From assembly GCF_003026495.1 (NCBI RefSeq), contig NZ_PYMA01000021.1, positions 30,161-94,160 on the forward strand: a DNA stretch of 64,000 nucleotides, read 5' to 3'. Of the stretch, positions 7,897 through 16,461 are shown piece by piece. The stretch comes from Photobacterium sanctipauli (GTDB lineage Bacteria > Pseudomonadota > Gammaproteobacteria > Enterobacterales > Vibrionaceae). The position numbers and the translations under genes were made by a program. Within the stretch, counting starts at the first letter, position 1. The number at the start of each line of letters is the position of its first letter. The notes below the pieces were generated by a model. It did not search any database. It saw only the letters and a list, made by a program, of their open reading frames with translations, and was not told the DNA's origin.

Positions 7897-8202
7897 CTAT
7901 TCTCCCGGCATTCGGTGCGGCGGGACATTGAAGGCCAGCGGCCTGAATCCTTTCATGATGATATGCCCTTGATAGGCATCATGCCCGTCGGCGGAAAACT
8001 CAAACCAATAGACGGTATGCCAATACCATCGGCCGTGCTGATCTTTCACTTTGTGGGAGCCTCGGGCGATACTGAGCAACTGCAACCCCAATCTCTCGCA
8101 GCGCTGGGTAATAAACAGCTGGGCAAGCTCGGTTTGCCGGCGTTGCTGCCAGAATAAATAGCCAAATAGCGCCAGCGCTAAAATTCCCAATAAATTATCC
8201 AT
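7897..8202 (-). CDS. DUF3301 family membrane-anchored protein
   Basis: 101 residues from the ATG at 8202; a GTG at 8211 is also in frame but sits too close to the AGGAAGG ribosome site. An N-terminal membrane segment (LLGILALALFGYLFW) is followed by RRQTELAQ and a cytoplasmic domain with the YWFEFSADGHDAYQG core typical of DUF3301. Function unknown. It follows the DUF3549 gene on the same strand with a short gap, so the pair is probably one operon. Confidence 0.78.
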   Translation of the reverse strand: MDNLLGILALALFGYLFWQQRRQTELAQLFITQRCERLGLQLLSIARGSHKVKDQHGRWYWHTVYWFEFSADGHDAYQGHIIMKGFRPLAFNVPPHRMPGE

Positions 8203-8229
8203 AATGGGCACTGCCTTCCTTGCTGATGT

Positions 8230-9282
8230 TTAAGCGTTATTGCCGCGGGCGTGCTGCTGCAACTTAGCGATGGCTTCAACAAGCGCTGGATTTGCTTGGC
8301 TATGGAGTACCTGCAGCATAATACCGCGTAGGATAGGCAGCATAACCAGATCGGCAAAGAGTTGGTTGAACAGGGTTTGATCCCCGGCTTCAGCCAAGCG
8401 TTGCAAGAACAAGCCGGCAGTTTCTGTATCCGCCAAACCATTCCAGCAGCGACCAGCGATAGCAACTAATACTTCTGGGTGGCAAAGTTCAGGTTGGCCA
8501 AGCACTTGCTTCAAAGTCTTGTTGAGCAGGGTGCTGTCGGCACCGGATAGCGCACGCAATAGGGCACCAACTAAGAATAAATCGGCTTGCTCTACCGCGC
8601 TCTCGTCACTGATGCGCCCGGCAATGCGCGACGATAAGTTCTCGGGAAGATCGCAGTGCTCTAGGCAGCCCAATAGGGCGTATAGCGGTGTTAGCGGCAA
8701 CTGGTTGACCGACTTGCGCAGCAAGGTGGCATTGTTTTCTTGCTTCATCCGGGCACAAACATCAGCCAGGCCTTGAAGGCCAACGCCCTGCCATTTATCC
8801 CAACCAAGCTCGCCGGTTAGGAAGTGCTGGGCATGCTCATAATATTGGCTTGCTGGCAATGACAACTGCTGGCGTAACTGGGCATGGAAGATCGCCATTT
8901 TGTCGTCATTTGGCTTGAAGGTGTAAGGATTCGCCGCCAGCTTCTCTTGCTCTTCTTCCGTTGGGGTTGTGTTGAGTGTTGCTCCCATTGCTTCAATGAC
9001 ATACTTGATGAAGTCGCCCACGGCCGCTTGCTTAAGCAAGCCGCGCTCATCGAGGGGCAGGCGCAGGAACCAAATCCACGGCGGGTTGTTTTCCTGCCAG
9101 AATGAAATAGAGAGGTTGGCGTGTTGTTGCAGTGGCCATGGATATGGCTGGCGGTTGTCCTCAACAGCCTTGAACTGTTCTACATCGATCTCGGCGACGC
9201 GGCGGCCAAGGTCGAAAATCTTATATTGGCAGCCAGCATTGTCTAAGAGCTGGGTCAGGGTGTGAAATTTATCCATGGGCAT
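8230..9282 (-). CDS. DUF3549 family protein
   Basis: 350 residues, soluble, without a signal peptide. It matches the DUF3549 family in length and in the opening DNAGCQYKIFDLGRRV and WIWFLRLPLDERG segments; the C-terminal half is an all-helical array. The start at 9282 is supported by GGAG 8 nt upstream. Function unknown. The pairing with DUF3301 beside yqcC-truC is, from memory, common in Vibrionaceae. Confidence 0.8.
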   Translation of the reverse strand: MPMDKFHTLTQLLDNAGCQYKIFDLGRRVAEIDVEQFKAVEDNRQPYPWPLQQHANLSISFWQENNPPWIWFLRLPLDERGLLKQAAVGDFIKYVIEAMGATLNTTPTEEEQEKLAANPYTFKPNDDKMAIFHAQLRQQLSLPASQYYEHAQHFLTGELGWDKWQGVGLQGLADVCARMKQENNATLLRKSVNQLPLTPLYALLGCLEHCDLPENLSSRIAGRISDESAVEQADLFLVGALLRALSGADSTLLNKTLKQVLGQPELCHPEVLVAIAGRCWNGLADTETAGLFLQRLAEAGDQTLFNQLFADLVMLPILRGIMLQVLHSQANPALVEAIAKLQQHARGNNA

Positions 9283-9314
9283 ACTCGGTGCTCCTTAATC
9301 TAGGAGAAAGAGTA

Positions 9315-9339
9315 TATACCCAAGTTACTTCAAGATGCA
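9315..9339. repeat. Dispersed short intergenic repeat, copy A
   Basis: A 25-bp segment, TATACCCAAGTTACTTCAAG followed by ATGCA, recurs with three changes at 10593-10617 on the other side of yqcC-truC. Similar elements are, from memory, scattered through Vibrionaceae genomes. Confidence 0.6.
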
Positions 9340-9465
9340 TGTACCAACAGGAATTTCTTACTTTGCAAATACCCTGTCGGGCGTTGGGGATTGCAGGGAG
9401 AGGTGGTATCCTTCGCCCCCAATATACACACAGCACAAAAACACCGTTGTCTTCGAGGTAATGAG

Positions 9466-9786
9466 ATGGACAAATCCCGTCATTGCCAGCTACTGCTGGA
9501 AAAACTGACCGAGGTTATGCAAGCCAATGCGCTTTGGGAAGCAACGCCACCCCCACCAAGTGCGCTGCAAAGTACTCAGCCATTTGCCATTGATTGCCTC
9601 AGCTGCGAGCAGTGGTTGCAATGGGTGTTGATCCCTAGGCTCAGCTATCTAATCCAAGTGGCGCAGCCGCTACCGCAGGCATTTGAGATCTCTCCTTATG
9701 TTGAGGAGGCAATGAAGTACGCGAAGGGCCAACAGGCCGTATTGACTGTCACCCGTGAACTTGACCAATTATTTAAGATTAACTGA
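9466..9786 (+). CDS. yqcC: YqcC family protein (DUF446)
   Basis: 106 residues. Matches the YqcC/DUF446 family through FAIDCLSCEQWLQWVLIPRL and the following helical region. The ATG at 9466 is preceded by GAGG (9455-9458) at 7 nt; a longer in-frame extension to 9391 has no such site. Function unknown. It lies 3 nt before truC, as in E. coli where yqcC-truC-yqcA form one transcription unit. Confidence 0.88.
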   Translation: MDKSRHCQLLLEKLTEVMQANALWEATPPPPSALQSTQPFAIDCLSCEQWLQWVLIPRLSYLIQVAQPLPQAFEISPYVEEAMKYAKGQQAVLTVTRELDQLFKIN

Positions 9787-9789
9787 TTT

Positions 9790-10542
9790 ATGGAACTTGA
9801 AATCCTGTATCGCGACGAGCACCTGGTCGCGGTAAATAAACCGGCGGGTATGCTGGTTCACCGCTCTTGGCTAGACCGTCACGAAACGGTTTTTGTGATG
9901 CAGACGCTTCGTGATCAAATTGGCCAGCATGTGTTTCCGCTCCACCGTTTGGATCGCCCGACATCGGGTGTGCTGTTGTTTGCCTTGTCGAGCGAGACCG
10001 CAGCCGTGATGATGCCCAAGTTTGCTGGTCGCGATGTGAAAAAAACCTACCATGCGGTGGTAAGGGGCTGGGTAAAAGAAGCCGCCGTGCTGGATTACCC
10101 ATTGAAAGAAGAGCTGGATAAGATCGCCGACAAGGATGCCGACCAGGACAAAGAAGCCAAAGAGGCCATCACCGCCTACGCGCCTTTAGCCAAGGTGGAA
10201 ACAGACATTCCGGTCGGTCGCTATGCCACAAGCCGCTATACCTTGGTGGAAATGAAGCCCGAGACCGGCCGCAAGCATCAGCTGCGCCGCCATATGCACC
10301 ACCTTAGCCACCACATCATTGGTGACGTTAACCACGGTGATGGCCGCCACAACCGGATGTTCCGCGAAAATTACCAATGCCGTCGTTTGATGTTGCATGC
10401 ATCGCGATTGCAACTGGCTCATCCGATCAGCGGTGAGGTGCTTGATATCCGCGCGGGTGTCGATGAAGCATGGGGTCGGGTGATGGACGCCTTTGAATGG
10501 CCGCTATCTTTGTTGAGCCCCAAGAGCCCAGATCAGGACTAG
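9790..10542 (+). CDS. truC: tRNA pseudouridine(65) synthase TruC
   Basis: 250 residues, RluA-type pseudouridine synthase. The catalytic motif HRLDRPTSGVLLF is at about residues 51-63 with the essential aspartate. The family motif VNKPAGMLVHRS lies near the N-terminus and GRKHQLRRHMHHL follows in the C-terminal half. It isomerises U65 in the acceptor arm of certain tRNAs. It directly follows yqcC and is probably in the same operon. Confidence 0.93.
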   Translation: MELEILYRDEHLVAVNKPAGMLVHRSWLDRHETVFVMQTLRDQIGQHVFPLHRLDRPTSGVLLFALSSETAAVMMPKFAGRDVKKTYHAVVRGWVKEAAVLDYPLKEELDKIADKDADQDKEAKEAITAYAPLAKVETDIPVGRYATSRYTLVEMKPETGRKHQLRRHMHHLSHHIIGDVNHGDGRHNRMFRENYQCRRLMLHASRLQLAHPISGEVLDIRAGVDEAWGRVMDAFEWPLSLLSPKSPDQD

Positions 10543-10592
10543 GCTCAGTAGTTAAACTTGCATCCGGCCGTATCAACAGCCACAGTTATTAT

Positions 10593-10617
10593 TATACCTA
10601 AGTTACCTCAAGGTGCA
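10593..10617. repeat. Dispersed short intergenic repeat, copy B
   Basis: TATACCTAAGTTACCTCAAG followed by GTGCA; second copy of the 9315-9339 element, same orientation, in the truC-flavodoxin gap. Confidence 0.6.
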
Positions 10618-10684
10618 GGATTCACAGTGGTATCGGTAATTGATTCATTGCCTTCGGGCGCTAATGCAAAGGATGGTGTTGGAC

Positions 10685-11146
10685 ATGGCTAAAATCGGAG
10701 TCTTTGTTGGTACGGTGTATGGTGGGGCTGAGGAAGTGGCCGAAGCCGTGGTGAGCCATTTGGCAGAATCGGGCCATCAGGTGGAGTTATATCTCGATCC
10801 GACGTTGGAAGAGTTTCTTGCCTACCAGCAGGATTTGGCGTTGGTGGTATCGTCAACGACAGGCCAGGGGGAAATCCCCGATAACCTGTTACCGCTTTAT
10901 CAATCCCTCAACGATACGTTCCCGTTAATGCCGAACCTGCGCTACGGCGTGATAGCGCTGGGTGATTCCAGCTATGGCGAAGAGCGCTTTTGCGGTGGCG
11001 GCAGGCAGTTCGACGAACTGCTCAGGGAGCTGCAGGCTAAACCCTTGGCCGAGAGGTTGGACGTGGATGCTTGCGTTAACTTCGATGCCCTTGAGGTCGC
11101 TATGCCTTGGCTGGTGAGCTGGACCAAGCTGGCCGACGCGGCATAA
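10685..11146 (+). CDS. yqcA: YqcA-type flavodoxin
   Basis: 153 residues, a short-chain flavodoxin with the FMN phosphate loop at the start (GVFVGTVYGGAEEVAE) and isoalloxazine-contacting segments SSTTGQGEIPDN and LGDSSYGEERFCGGG. It should be a one-electron carrier in the cytoplasm; the partner is unknown. I chose the ATG at 10685, which gives the usual family N-terminus; the frame opens 45 nt earlier. Gene order yqcC-truC-yqcA agrees with E. coli. Confidence 0.9.
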   Translation: MAKIGVFVGTVYGGAEEVAEAVVSHLAESGHQVELYLDPTLEEFLAYQQDLALVVSSTTGQGEIPDNLLPLYQSLNDTFPLMPNLRYGVIALGDSSYGEERFCGGGRQFDELLRELQAKPLAERLDVDACVNFDALEVAMPWLVSWTKLADAA

Positions 11147-11159
11147 GAGCTAGAGCGAT

Positions 11160-11177
11160 GGAGCCCCTGGGGGCTCC
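11160..11177. terminator. Hairpin between the flavodoxin and DUF3461 genes
   Basis: GGAGCCCC / GGGGCTCC with a 2-nt centre lies between two convergent genes. Short T-stretches only; probably a bidirectional terminator. Confidence 0.55.
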
Positions 11178-11184
11178 TTGGCGA

Positions 11185-11565
11185 TCATTTCAATTTTTCA
11201 AGATCGGCTTCGATCTCGGCGATCTTGTGCGTCACGACTTGTTCCAAGTGCCTTAAATCACTGAGTATCTTTTTCTTGATATCGACATCGCTGTGCTTGC
11301 GGTTGGTGATTTGATCCAACTCGTCGATGACAAACGTCAGGGTGCGGTTGATCTCGGTGACTTCCTTGTACTCGCGGCTGCCGCTGTTGACCATAACCGA
11401 CTTGCGCTGGCGGGGAAACTTGAGCTTTACGCTTTTGGCGAACAATTCGCCCTTCTGTTTCTTGAAGTAGACTTTGAGGATGTCGTTAGCGGCTTCCTGG
11501 CGCAAGCTGTAGCGCTCGATACTGTCCGGCTTTTCAATCCCGATGCTGGTGAGGTTTGGGTACAT
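11185..11565 (-). CDS. DUF3461 family protein (YaeH-like)
   Basis: 126 residues, matching the DUF3461/YaeH family (MYPNLTSIGI, SLRQEAANDILKVYF). The C-terminus is a charged helix (HKIAEIEADLEKLK). The start at 11565 is supported by GAGG 5 nt upstream; a longer frame to 11634 has no comparable site. Function unknown. In E. coli yaeH lies beside dapD-glnD; here it directly follows glnD. Confidence 0.87.
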   Translation of the reverse strand: MYPNLTSIGIEKPDSIERYSLRQEAANDILKVYFKKQKGELFAKSVKLKFPRQRKSVMVNSGSREYKEVTEINRTLTFVIDELDQITNRKHSDVDIKKKILSDLRHLEQVVTHKIAEIEADLEKLK

Positions 11566-11697
11566 ACAGGCCTCATTCGTTATAGATTGGGTGGATAATA
11601 GGTTGTAATTGTTATTGTAGTTGGCAACCAGCATGGATACTGTACTGGCTGCCAGTGTGATAGGTGAGGCGTATGGCCTCCCTGATTTTTCTTATCT

Positions 11698-14319
11698 CTA
11701 GGATTGCTTCTCTAACCGGGCTAGCAACGCCTCTCGCAATTGAGCTTGCTCCTCTGGTGTTAGCGGGCTGCCATCTTGGCCGGTGACGATGAAGAAGTCT
11801 TCGGCCCGCTCGCCAATGGTCGTAATTTTTGCTGCCTGTAGGCTGATGTTTTGGCGGGCAAATACCGAACCGACGCGGGCAAGCAACCCCGGCATATCAA
11901 GGGCAACCAACTCCATCATGGTGTTCTTGCCTGACTTGGTTGGCAGGAAGTCGACCTGGGTCTTGACCTTGAAGTGCTGCAGTTTGTGCGGCGGGCGCTT
12001 TTTCTTGCGATCCGACTTCATGTGGGTCAGGGCGTTGACCAACGCCCGGCGTACCGTGTTGTGGCGGCTTTCATTCAGCGCCTTGCCGCTTGGGTCGAGC
12101 ACCATGAAGGTATCGAGGGCGAAGCCATCCTTGCTGGTCATGACTTGGGCGTCATGGACACTGAGGTTCTTCTTATCGAGCTCAGAAACCACAATGGCGA
12201 ACAGCTTGGTTTTGTCCTTGCAGTAGACAAAGACCTCGGTACCGCCCCTGGTCGGCTTCTTGCTAAGCAGGATCAGCGGCTTGTCGTGGTCGTCATGGTT
12301 GAGGATAGCCTCGGCATGCCAAGCAATCTGTTTGTGGGTGTGGCGCAGGAAGTAATCAGCCTTGAAGCGCTGCCATAGCACGTCGATTTCGCGCTGGGCA
12401 AAGCCCTCGCTACGCAATAGCGCCGAGGCCATCTGCTGGTTGTGGCGGATACGTTCGCGAACGTCGGGCGGGTTTTCCAAACCGCGGCGCAGGGCCTTTT
12501 GGGTTGAGTAGTACAGCTCGGCCAGCAAGGTGCGTTTCCAGCTGTTCCAGAGCTCTTGGTTGGTCGCACAGATATCGGCAACCGTTAGGCAGATCAGGTG
12601 ATCGAGCCTTTCCTCGTCGCGTACCGTCTTGGCGAACTCGGTGACCACTTCCGGATCGTAAATATCCCGGCGCTGGGCGGTGACAGACATCAGCAAGTGT
12701 TGGTTCACCAGCCATTTCACCAAGTTGGCCTCGGGCTTTGACAGGCCGTGTTGGATACAGAAATCGTAGGCGTCGACCCCGCCTAGTTCTGAGTGGTCGC
12801 CGCCACGCCCTTTGGCAATATCATGGAAGATGGCCGCTAGGATCAGTATTTCCTTCTTGGCTACCCGCGGGTAGACCTCGCAGCAGATAGGGTGACGTTG
12901 GCGGTTTTCGTTATCGCTGAACTTATTGAGGTTCTTGAGCAGGCGGACGGTATGCTCATCGACGGTATAAACGTGAAACAAGTCGAACTGCATCTGGCCG
13001 ACTATCTGGCTCCATTGCGGCAGGTAAGTCGAGAGCACGCCGTGGCGGTGCATCAGGCGAAAGGCTTTTTGCAGGCAGTTCGGCTGACGTACCAATTCCA
13101 TAAATTTGTCCCGGGCCTCCGGGATATCAATCAAGAAGCGGTTGAGGCGGCGGCGCGCGGTACGCAGCTGGCGCAGGGTAGGTGCGGCAATACCTTCGAT
13201 TTCCGAGTTGCGGGCAATGTGCAGGAACATTTCCAGAATGGTTTCCGGACGGGCCTGAAACAGTGCTGGCTTGGTGGCTTCGATCAGTTGGCCGCGGATT
13301 TGGAAATCTTCATCGAGCTCAACGGGCTCTGCCGCCGTCCCTTGGTTGAGTATTGCCTGGTCGAACAGTTGCAACAGCATTTTGTTCAGCTCGGCGACCC
13401 GGCGCAAGGTACGGTAGAAATCCTTCATCATCATTTCGACCGCTTGGTTGCCCTCGCCAGCGTAGCCAAGCAGCTCGGCTACCGAGGCTTGGTGGCCGAA
13501 GGTCAGGCGGTTGTCGTAGCGGCGCAACTCGCAGTGCAGGGCAAAGCGGATCCGCCACAATGAGTCTTGGCATTCAACCAGCTCGCGGTACTCGGCATCG
13601 GTCAGGAAGCCGAAGCGGCTCATCTCCAACAGGCTGGTGGCCCCGAAGTGGCGGCGGGCAACCCAGCTCAACGTGTGGATGTCCCTCAAGCCACCCGGGC
13701 TGGATTTGATATCCGGCTCAAGGTTGTAGGTGGTGTCGTGGTAGCGGGCATGGCGGGTTTTCTGCTCATCCAGCTTGGCTTGGTAGAACTGTTCGCTGGG
13801 CCAGAAATTGCCGGCGTTTATCTTCTCTTCCAGTTGCTGGTAGGTTTCTTGGTTGCCGCAAAGCCAGCGCGACTCTTGCAAGTTGGTGGCAACGGTGAGG
13901 TCGTCCATGCCTATCTGGATGCAGTCATCAATGGTGCGAACACTGTGGCCGACATCGAGCTTCAAGTCCCACAACAGGGTGATGAAGGCACTGACGGTGG
14001 CGCCGGTGGCATCATCTAGCGGTTGCTCGCTCAGGATCAAGATGTCGACATCCGATAGCGGGTGCAACTCGCCCCGGCCATAGCCGCCGACGGCGATCAG
14101 GGCGAGATCGTGCTGGTCAAACAGGTTGAAATGCTGCCACAGCTGCCTGAGTAGCTGATCGATATAGTGGGAGCGAGCCTCAACCAACGAGGTGACTGGG
14201 GCATGGTTCAGAAATTGCTGCTTCTGCTGGGCGGTGAATTGCTCTAGCGCTAAGCGCAATTGCTCTGGGGTGAACTTGTCCGCGGTCTCGGTCACAGGGG
14301 TAGAAGAGGAGTCTGTCAT
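11698..14319 (-). CDS. glnD: Bifunctional uridylyltransferase/uridylyl-removing enzyme GlnD
   Basis: 873 residues. This is the nitrogen sensor that uridylylates PII (GlnB/GlnK) when glutamine is low and deuridylylates it when glutamine is high. The nucleotidyltransferase motif GGYGRGELHPLSDVDIL is at about 78-94. The HD hydrolase motif HDIAKGRGGDHSELG is near 505. Two C-terminal ACT domains bind glutamine (about 695-770 and 800-870). Length and domain order are those of a full enzyme. It lies downstream of map on the same strand, separated by a terminator. Confidence 0.97.
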   Translation of the reverse strand: MTDSSSTPVTETADKFTPEQLRLALEQFTAQQKQQFLNHAPVTSLVEARSHYIDQLLRQLWQHFNLFDQHDLALIAVGGYGRGELHPLSDVDILILSEQPLDDATGATVSAFITLLWDLKLDVGHSVRTIDDCIQIGMDDLTVATNLQESRWLCGNQETYQQLEEKINAGNFWPSEQFYQAKLDEQKTRHARYHDTTYNLEPDIKSSPGGLRDIHTLSWVARRHFGATSLLEMSRFGFLTDAEYRELVECQDSLWRIRFALHCELRRYDNRLTFGHQASVAELLGYAGEGNQAVEMMMKDFYRTLRRVAELNKMLLQLFDQAILNQGTAAEPVELDEDFQIRGQLIEATKPALFQARPETILEMFLHIARNSEIEGIAAPTLRQLRTARRRLNRFLIDIPEARDKFMELVRQPNCLQKAFRLMHRHGVLSTYLPQWSQIVGQMQFDLFHVYTVDEHTVRLLKNLNKFSDNENRQRHPICCEVYPRVAKKEILILAAIFHDIAKGRGGDHSELGGVDAYDFCIQHGLSKPEANLVKWLVNQHLLMSVTAQRRDIYDPEVVTEFAKTVRDEERLDHLICLTVADICATNQELWNSWKRTLLAELYYSTQKALRRGLENPPDVRERIRHNQQMASALLRSEGFAQREIDVLWQRFKADYFLRHTHKQIAWHAEAILNHDDHDKPLILLSKKPTRGGTEVFVYCKDKTKLFAIVVSELDKKNLSVHDAQVMTSKDGFALDTFMVLDPSGKALNESRHNTVRRALVNALTHMKSDRKKKRPPHKLQHFKVKTQVDFLPTKSGKNTMMELVALDMPGLLARVGSVFARQNISLQAAKITTIGERAEDFFIVTGQDGSPLTPEEQAQLREALLARLEKQS

Positions 14320-14386
14320 TGCCGTCCGTGCATGTAATGGAGTCTTGTTATAACCCTACCACGGATATTGGGAGAAATCTTGGCCA

Positions 14387-14411
14387 TAAAAAAACCGACC
14401 AGAGGTCGGTT
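14387..14411 (-). terminator. Terminator of map
   Basis: Minus-strand stem AACCGACC / GGTCGGTT with a 3-nt loop, followed on that strand by a run of about seven T. It lies 9 nt past the map stop and separates map from glnD. Confidence 0.9.
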
Positions 14412-14419
14412 ATTTGGGA

Positions 14420-15298
14420 TTAGGCGTTTCGCATTAGGCGAGGGATGGTGTCATCGCTGCGCAGGGTCAGCACTTCACAGCCGGTGTCGGTGACAACAAT
14501 GGTGTGCTCGTACTGGGCAGACTTCTTGCCGTCAGCCGTGTAAACCGTCCAGTCATCGGCCGCATCGACGCTACAGCCGAACTTGCCCGCGTTGATCATC
14601 GGCTCGATAGTGAAGCACATGCCCGCTTTAAGCACGGTACGGTCGCTGTTGCGGTAGTGAACCACCTGTGGCTCTTCGTGGAATTCGCTGCCGATACCGT
14701 GGCCGCAGAAGTCTTTCACGATAGAGTACTTGTTCAGTGGGTTCTTCTTGTTGTTGTCCTTGATGAACTTCTCGATAGCAGTACCGATATCGCCCACGCG
14801 TGCGCCAGGTTTCACTTTGCGCATACCCACATACAGGGCTTCTTGCGTGACGCGGCACAGGCGCTTGTCGGCCGGTGTTACGTCGCCGACAAGGAACATC
14901 TTCGAGGTGTCGCCGTGGTAGCCCGCAGGACGCACGCTCAGGTCGGCGTTTTCGTCGTTCGGCACGATCACCGTAATGTCGACATTGATGATGTCGCCAT
15001 TTTTCAATACCGCTGGCTTAAGCTGGCCGTTGCTGCCCATCTCATCTTGGCTTGCCGGAATGCCGTGGCAAACAATGTGGTTGATAGAGGTACAGATCGA
15101 CTTAGGGAATCCGTGGTAGTCGAGTGGCGCGGAGTAAGCACCTTTTTCTAACGCATAGTCATGACAGATTTTATTTAGTTCATCTGTCGTCACACCTTCT
15201 TTGATGTGAGGCTCAATCATTTCCAGAACTTCTGCTGCCAAACTACCGGCTGCGCGCATTTTTTCAATTTCATCAGCCGTTTTGATCTTGATGCTCAT
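14420..15298 (-). CDS. map: Type I methionine aminopeptidase
   Basis: 292 residues. Removes the initiator methionine from nascent proteins. Metal ligands are visible: Asp in INVDITV, Asp in HGDTSKMF, His in GHGIGSEFHEEP, Glu in TIEPM and Glu in YEHTIVV. It is about 28 residues longer than E. coli Map because of insertions near residues 80-125 (around SQDEMGSNGQ and DENADLSVRPAG) and 175-190; I recall the same longer form in other Vibrionaceae. Divergent from rpsB. Confidence 0.96.
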   Translation of the reverse strand: MSIKIKTADEIEKMRAAGSLAAEVLEMIEPHIKEGVTTDELNKICHDYALEKGAYSAPLDYHGFPKSICTSINHIVCHGIPASQDEMGSNGQLKPAVLKNGDIINVDITVIVPNDENADLSVRPAGYHGDTSKMFLVGDVTPADKRLCRVTQEALYVGMRKVKPGARVGDIGTAIEKFIKDNNKKNPLNKYSIVKDFCGHGIGSEFHEEPQVVHYRNSDRTVLKAGMCFTIEPMINAGKFGCSVDAADDWTVYTADGKKSAQYEHTIVVTDTGCEVLTLRSDDTIPRLMRNA

Positions 15299-15416
15299 TC
15301 AATCTTCTCTGCATTGACTGTTTTCTATTCTTTACATGTTAACAGCGAGGGCACGTGATGGAAACCAAGATTGCGGTTGTTGACGATATTTAAACTGGAT
15401 TTCGGTTGCTAAAATA

Positions 15417-15425
15417 TGGTATAAA
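15417..15425 (+). promoter_or_regulatory. Extended -10 promoter of rpsB
   Basis: TGG-TATAAA forms an extended -10 element followed by the GC-rich discriminator GCGCGCCG, which suits a growth-rate and stringently controlled ribosomal promoter. No good -35 is visible. The rpsB promoter of E. coli is of the same extended type. Confidence 0.7.
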
Positions 15426-15431
15426 GCGCGC

Positions 15432-15619
15432 CGTAATTGGGTAATTGGATTTCGATTCAGTTATTCAGATTGCACTTAAACTTTTATTAATCACTCACAC
15501 ATATCGACACATCTTCCGGGGTGCCCAACAATCTTTCGCGAGGTTGTCACGTCTTAGGGCGTATATTGGGTCGGTCAAGATGGGATATGTGGACGCCTAA
15601 CCCCATAGAGGATTATTCA
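15432..15619 (+). promoter_or_regulatory. rpsB mRNA leader (t44/tff-type S2 autoregulatory leader)
   Basis: A leader of almost 190 nt precedes rpsB. The part from about 15508 to 15612 is able to fold and carries blocks such as GAGGTTGTCACGTCTTAGGG and GGGATATGTGGAC. In gammaproteobacteria the rpsB leader is conserved and binds S2 to repress rpsB-tsf translation; in E. coli the same segment was named t44 or tff. Assignment is by position and remembered resemblance; no folding was computed. Confidence 0.6.
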
Positions 15620-16348
15620 ATGGCAACTGTATCAATGCGCGACATGCTTAAGGCTGGTGTTCACTTCGGTCACCAAACTCGTTACTGGAACCCTAAGATG
15701 AAGCCGTTCATCTTCGGTGCTCGTAACAAGGTGCACATCATCAACCTTGAGAAGACTGTACCAATGTTCAACGACGCTCTAGCAGAAATCAACAAGATTG
15801 CTGCTCGTAAGGGCAAAGTACTATTTGTTGGTACTAAGCGTGCAGCCAGCGAATCTATCAAAGAAGCTGCAGTTAACTGTGACCAGTTCTACGTAAACAA
15901 CCGCTGGTTGGGTGGTATGCTGACTAACTGGAAAACTGTTCGTCAGTCAATCAAGCGTCTAAAAGACCTTGAAGTTCAGTCAACAGACGGTACTTTCGAC
16001 AAGCTAACCAAGAAAGAAGCGCTAATGCGTACTCGTGAAATGGAGAAGCTTGAGAAATCTCTAGGCGGTATCAAGAACATGGGCGGCCTACCAGACGCTA
16101 TGTTCGTAATCGATGCTGACCACGAGCACATCGCTATTAAAGAAGCTAACAACCTAGGTATCCCAGTATTTGCTGTTGTTGATACTAACTCTAACCCAGA
16201 TGGTGTTGACTTCGTAATCCCAGGTAACGATGACGCAATCCGTTCTATCCAGCTATACACTGGTGCTGTTGCTCAAACTGTTACTGAAGGCCGCAACCAA
16301 GACATCGTTGCACAGGCTGAGCAAGACGGTTTCGTAGAAGCTGAATAA
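15620..16348 (+). CDS. rpsB: 30S ribosomal protein S2
   Basis: 242 residues with the S2 signature RDMLKAGVHFGHQTRYWNPKMKPFIFG at the N-terminus and NNRWLGGMLTNWKT near 87. S2 joins late in 30S assembly and helps anchor S1. I chose the ATG at 15620 with AGAGGA at 15607-15612; the upstream in-frame extension to 15521 belongs to the leader. Codon use is strongly biased, as for highly expressed genes. First gene of the rpsB-tsf unit. Confidence 0.98.
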   Translation: MATVSMRDMLKAGVHFGHQTRYWNPKMKPFIFGARNKVHIINLEKTVPMFNDALAEINKIAARKGKVLFVGTKRAASESIKEAAVNCDQFYVNNRWLGGMLTNWKTVRQSIKRLKDLEVQSTDGTFDKLTKKEALMRTREMEKLEKSLGGIKNMGGLPDAMFVIDADHEHIAIKEANNLGIPVFAVVDTNSNPDGVDFVIPGNDDAIRSIQLYTGAVAQTVTEGRNQDIVAQAEQDGFVEAE

Positions 16349-16403
16349 TAGCCTGCTCCTTTGAGCATCTTAAGTTACCTTGTGTAAACTAAGAATGGTT
16401 ACC

Positions 16404-16430
16404 AGGGGCCGATAATGGCCCCTGATTTTT
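16404..16430 (+). terminator. Partial terminator between rpsB and tsf
   Basis: AGGGGCC / GGCCCCT stem with a 6-nt loop, then GATTTTT, in the rpsB-tsf gap. Because tsf lies 32 nt on, it may act as an attenuator setting the ratio of S2 to EF-Ts. Confidence 0.75.
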
Positions 16431-16461
16431 ACACCAAGTATTCAAAACTGAGGATATAACA

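Noticed and set aside
11666..11690. Plus-strand terminator (GAGGC / GCCTC then GATTTTT) between DUF3461 and glnD
   Set aside because: No plus-strand transcript is expected there; the stem is only five pairs, so chance is likely.
12892..13563. 223-codon plus-strand frame in glnD, and similar frames at 14504-15151 (map) and 24375-24956 (bamA)
   Set aside because: Antisense shadows of intact genes without ribosome sites or family resemblance.
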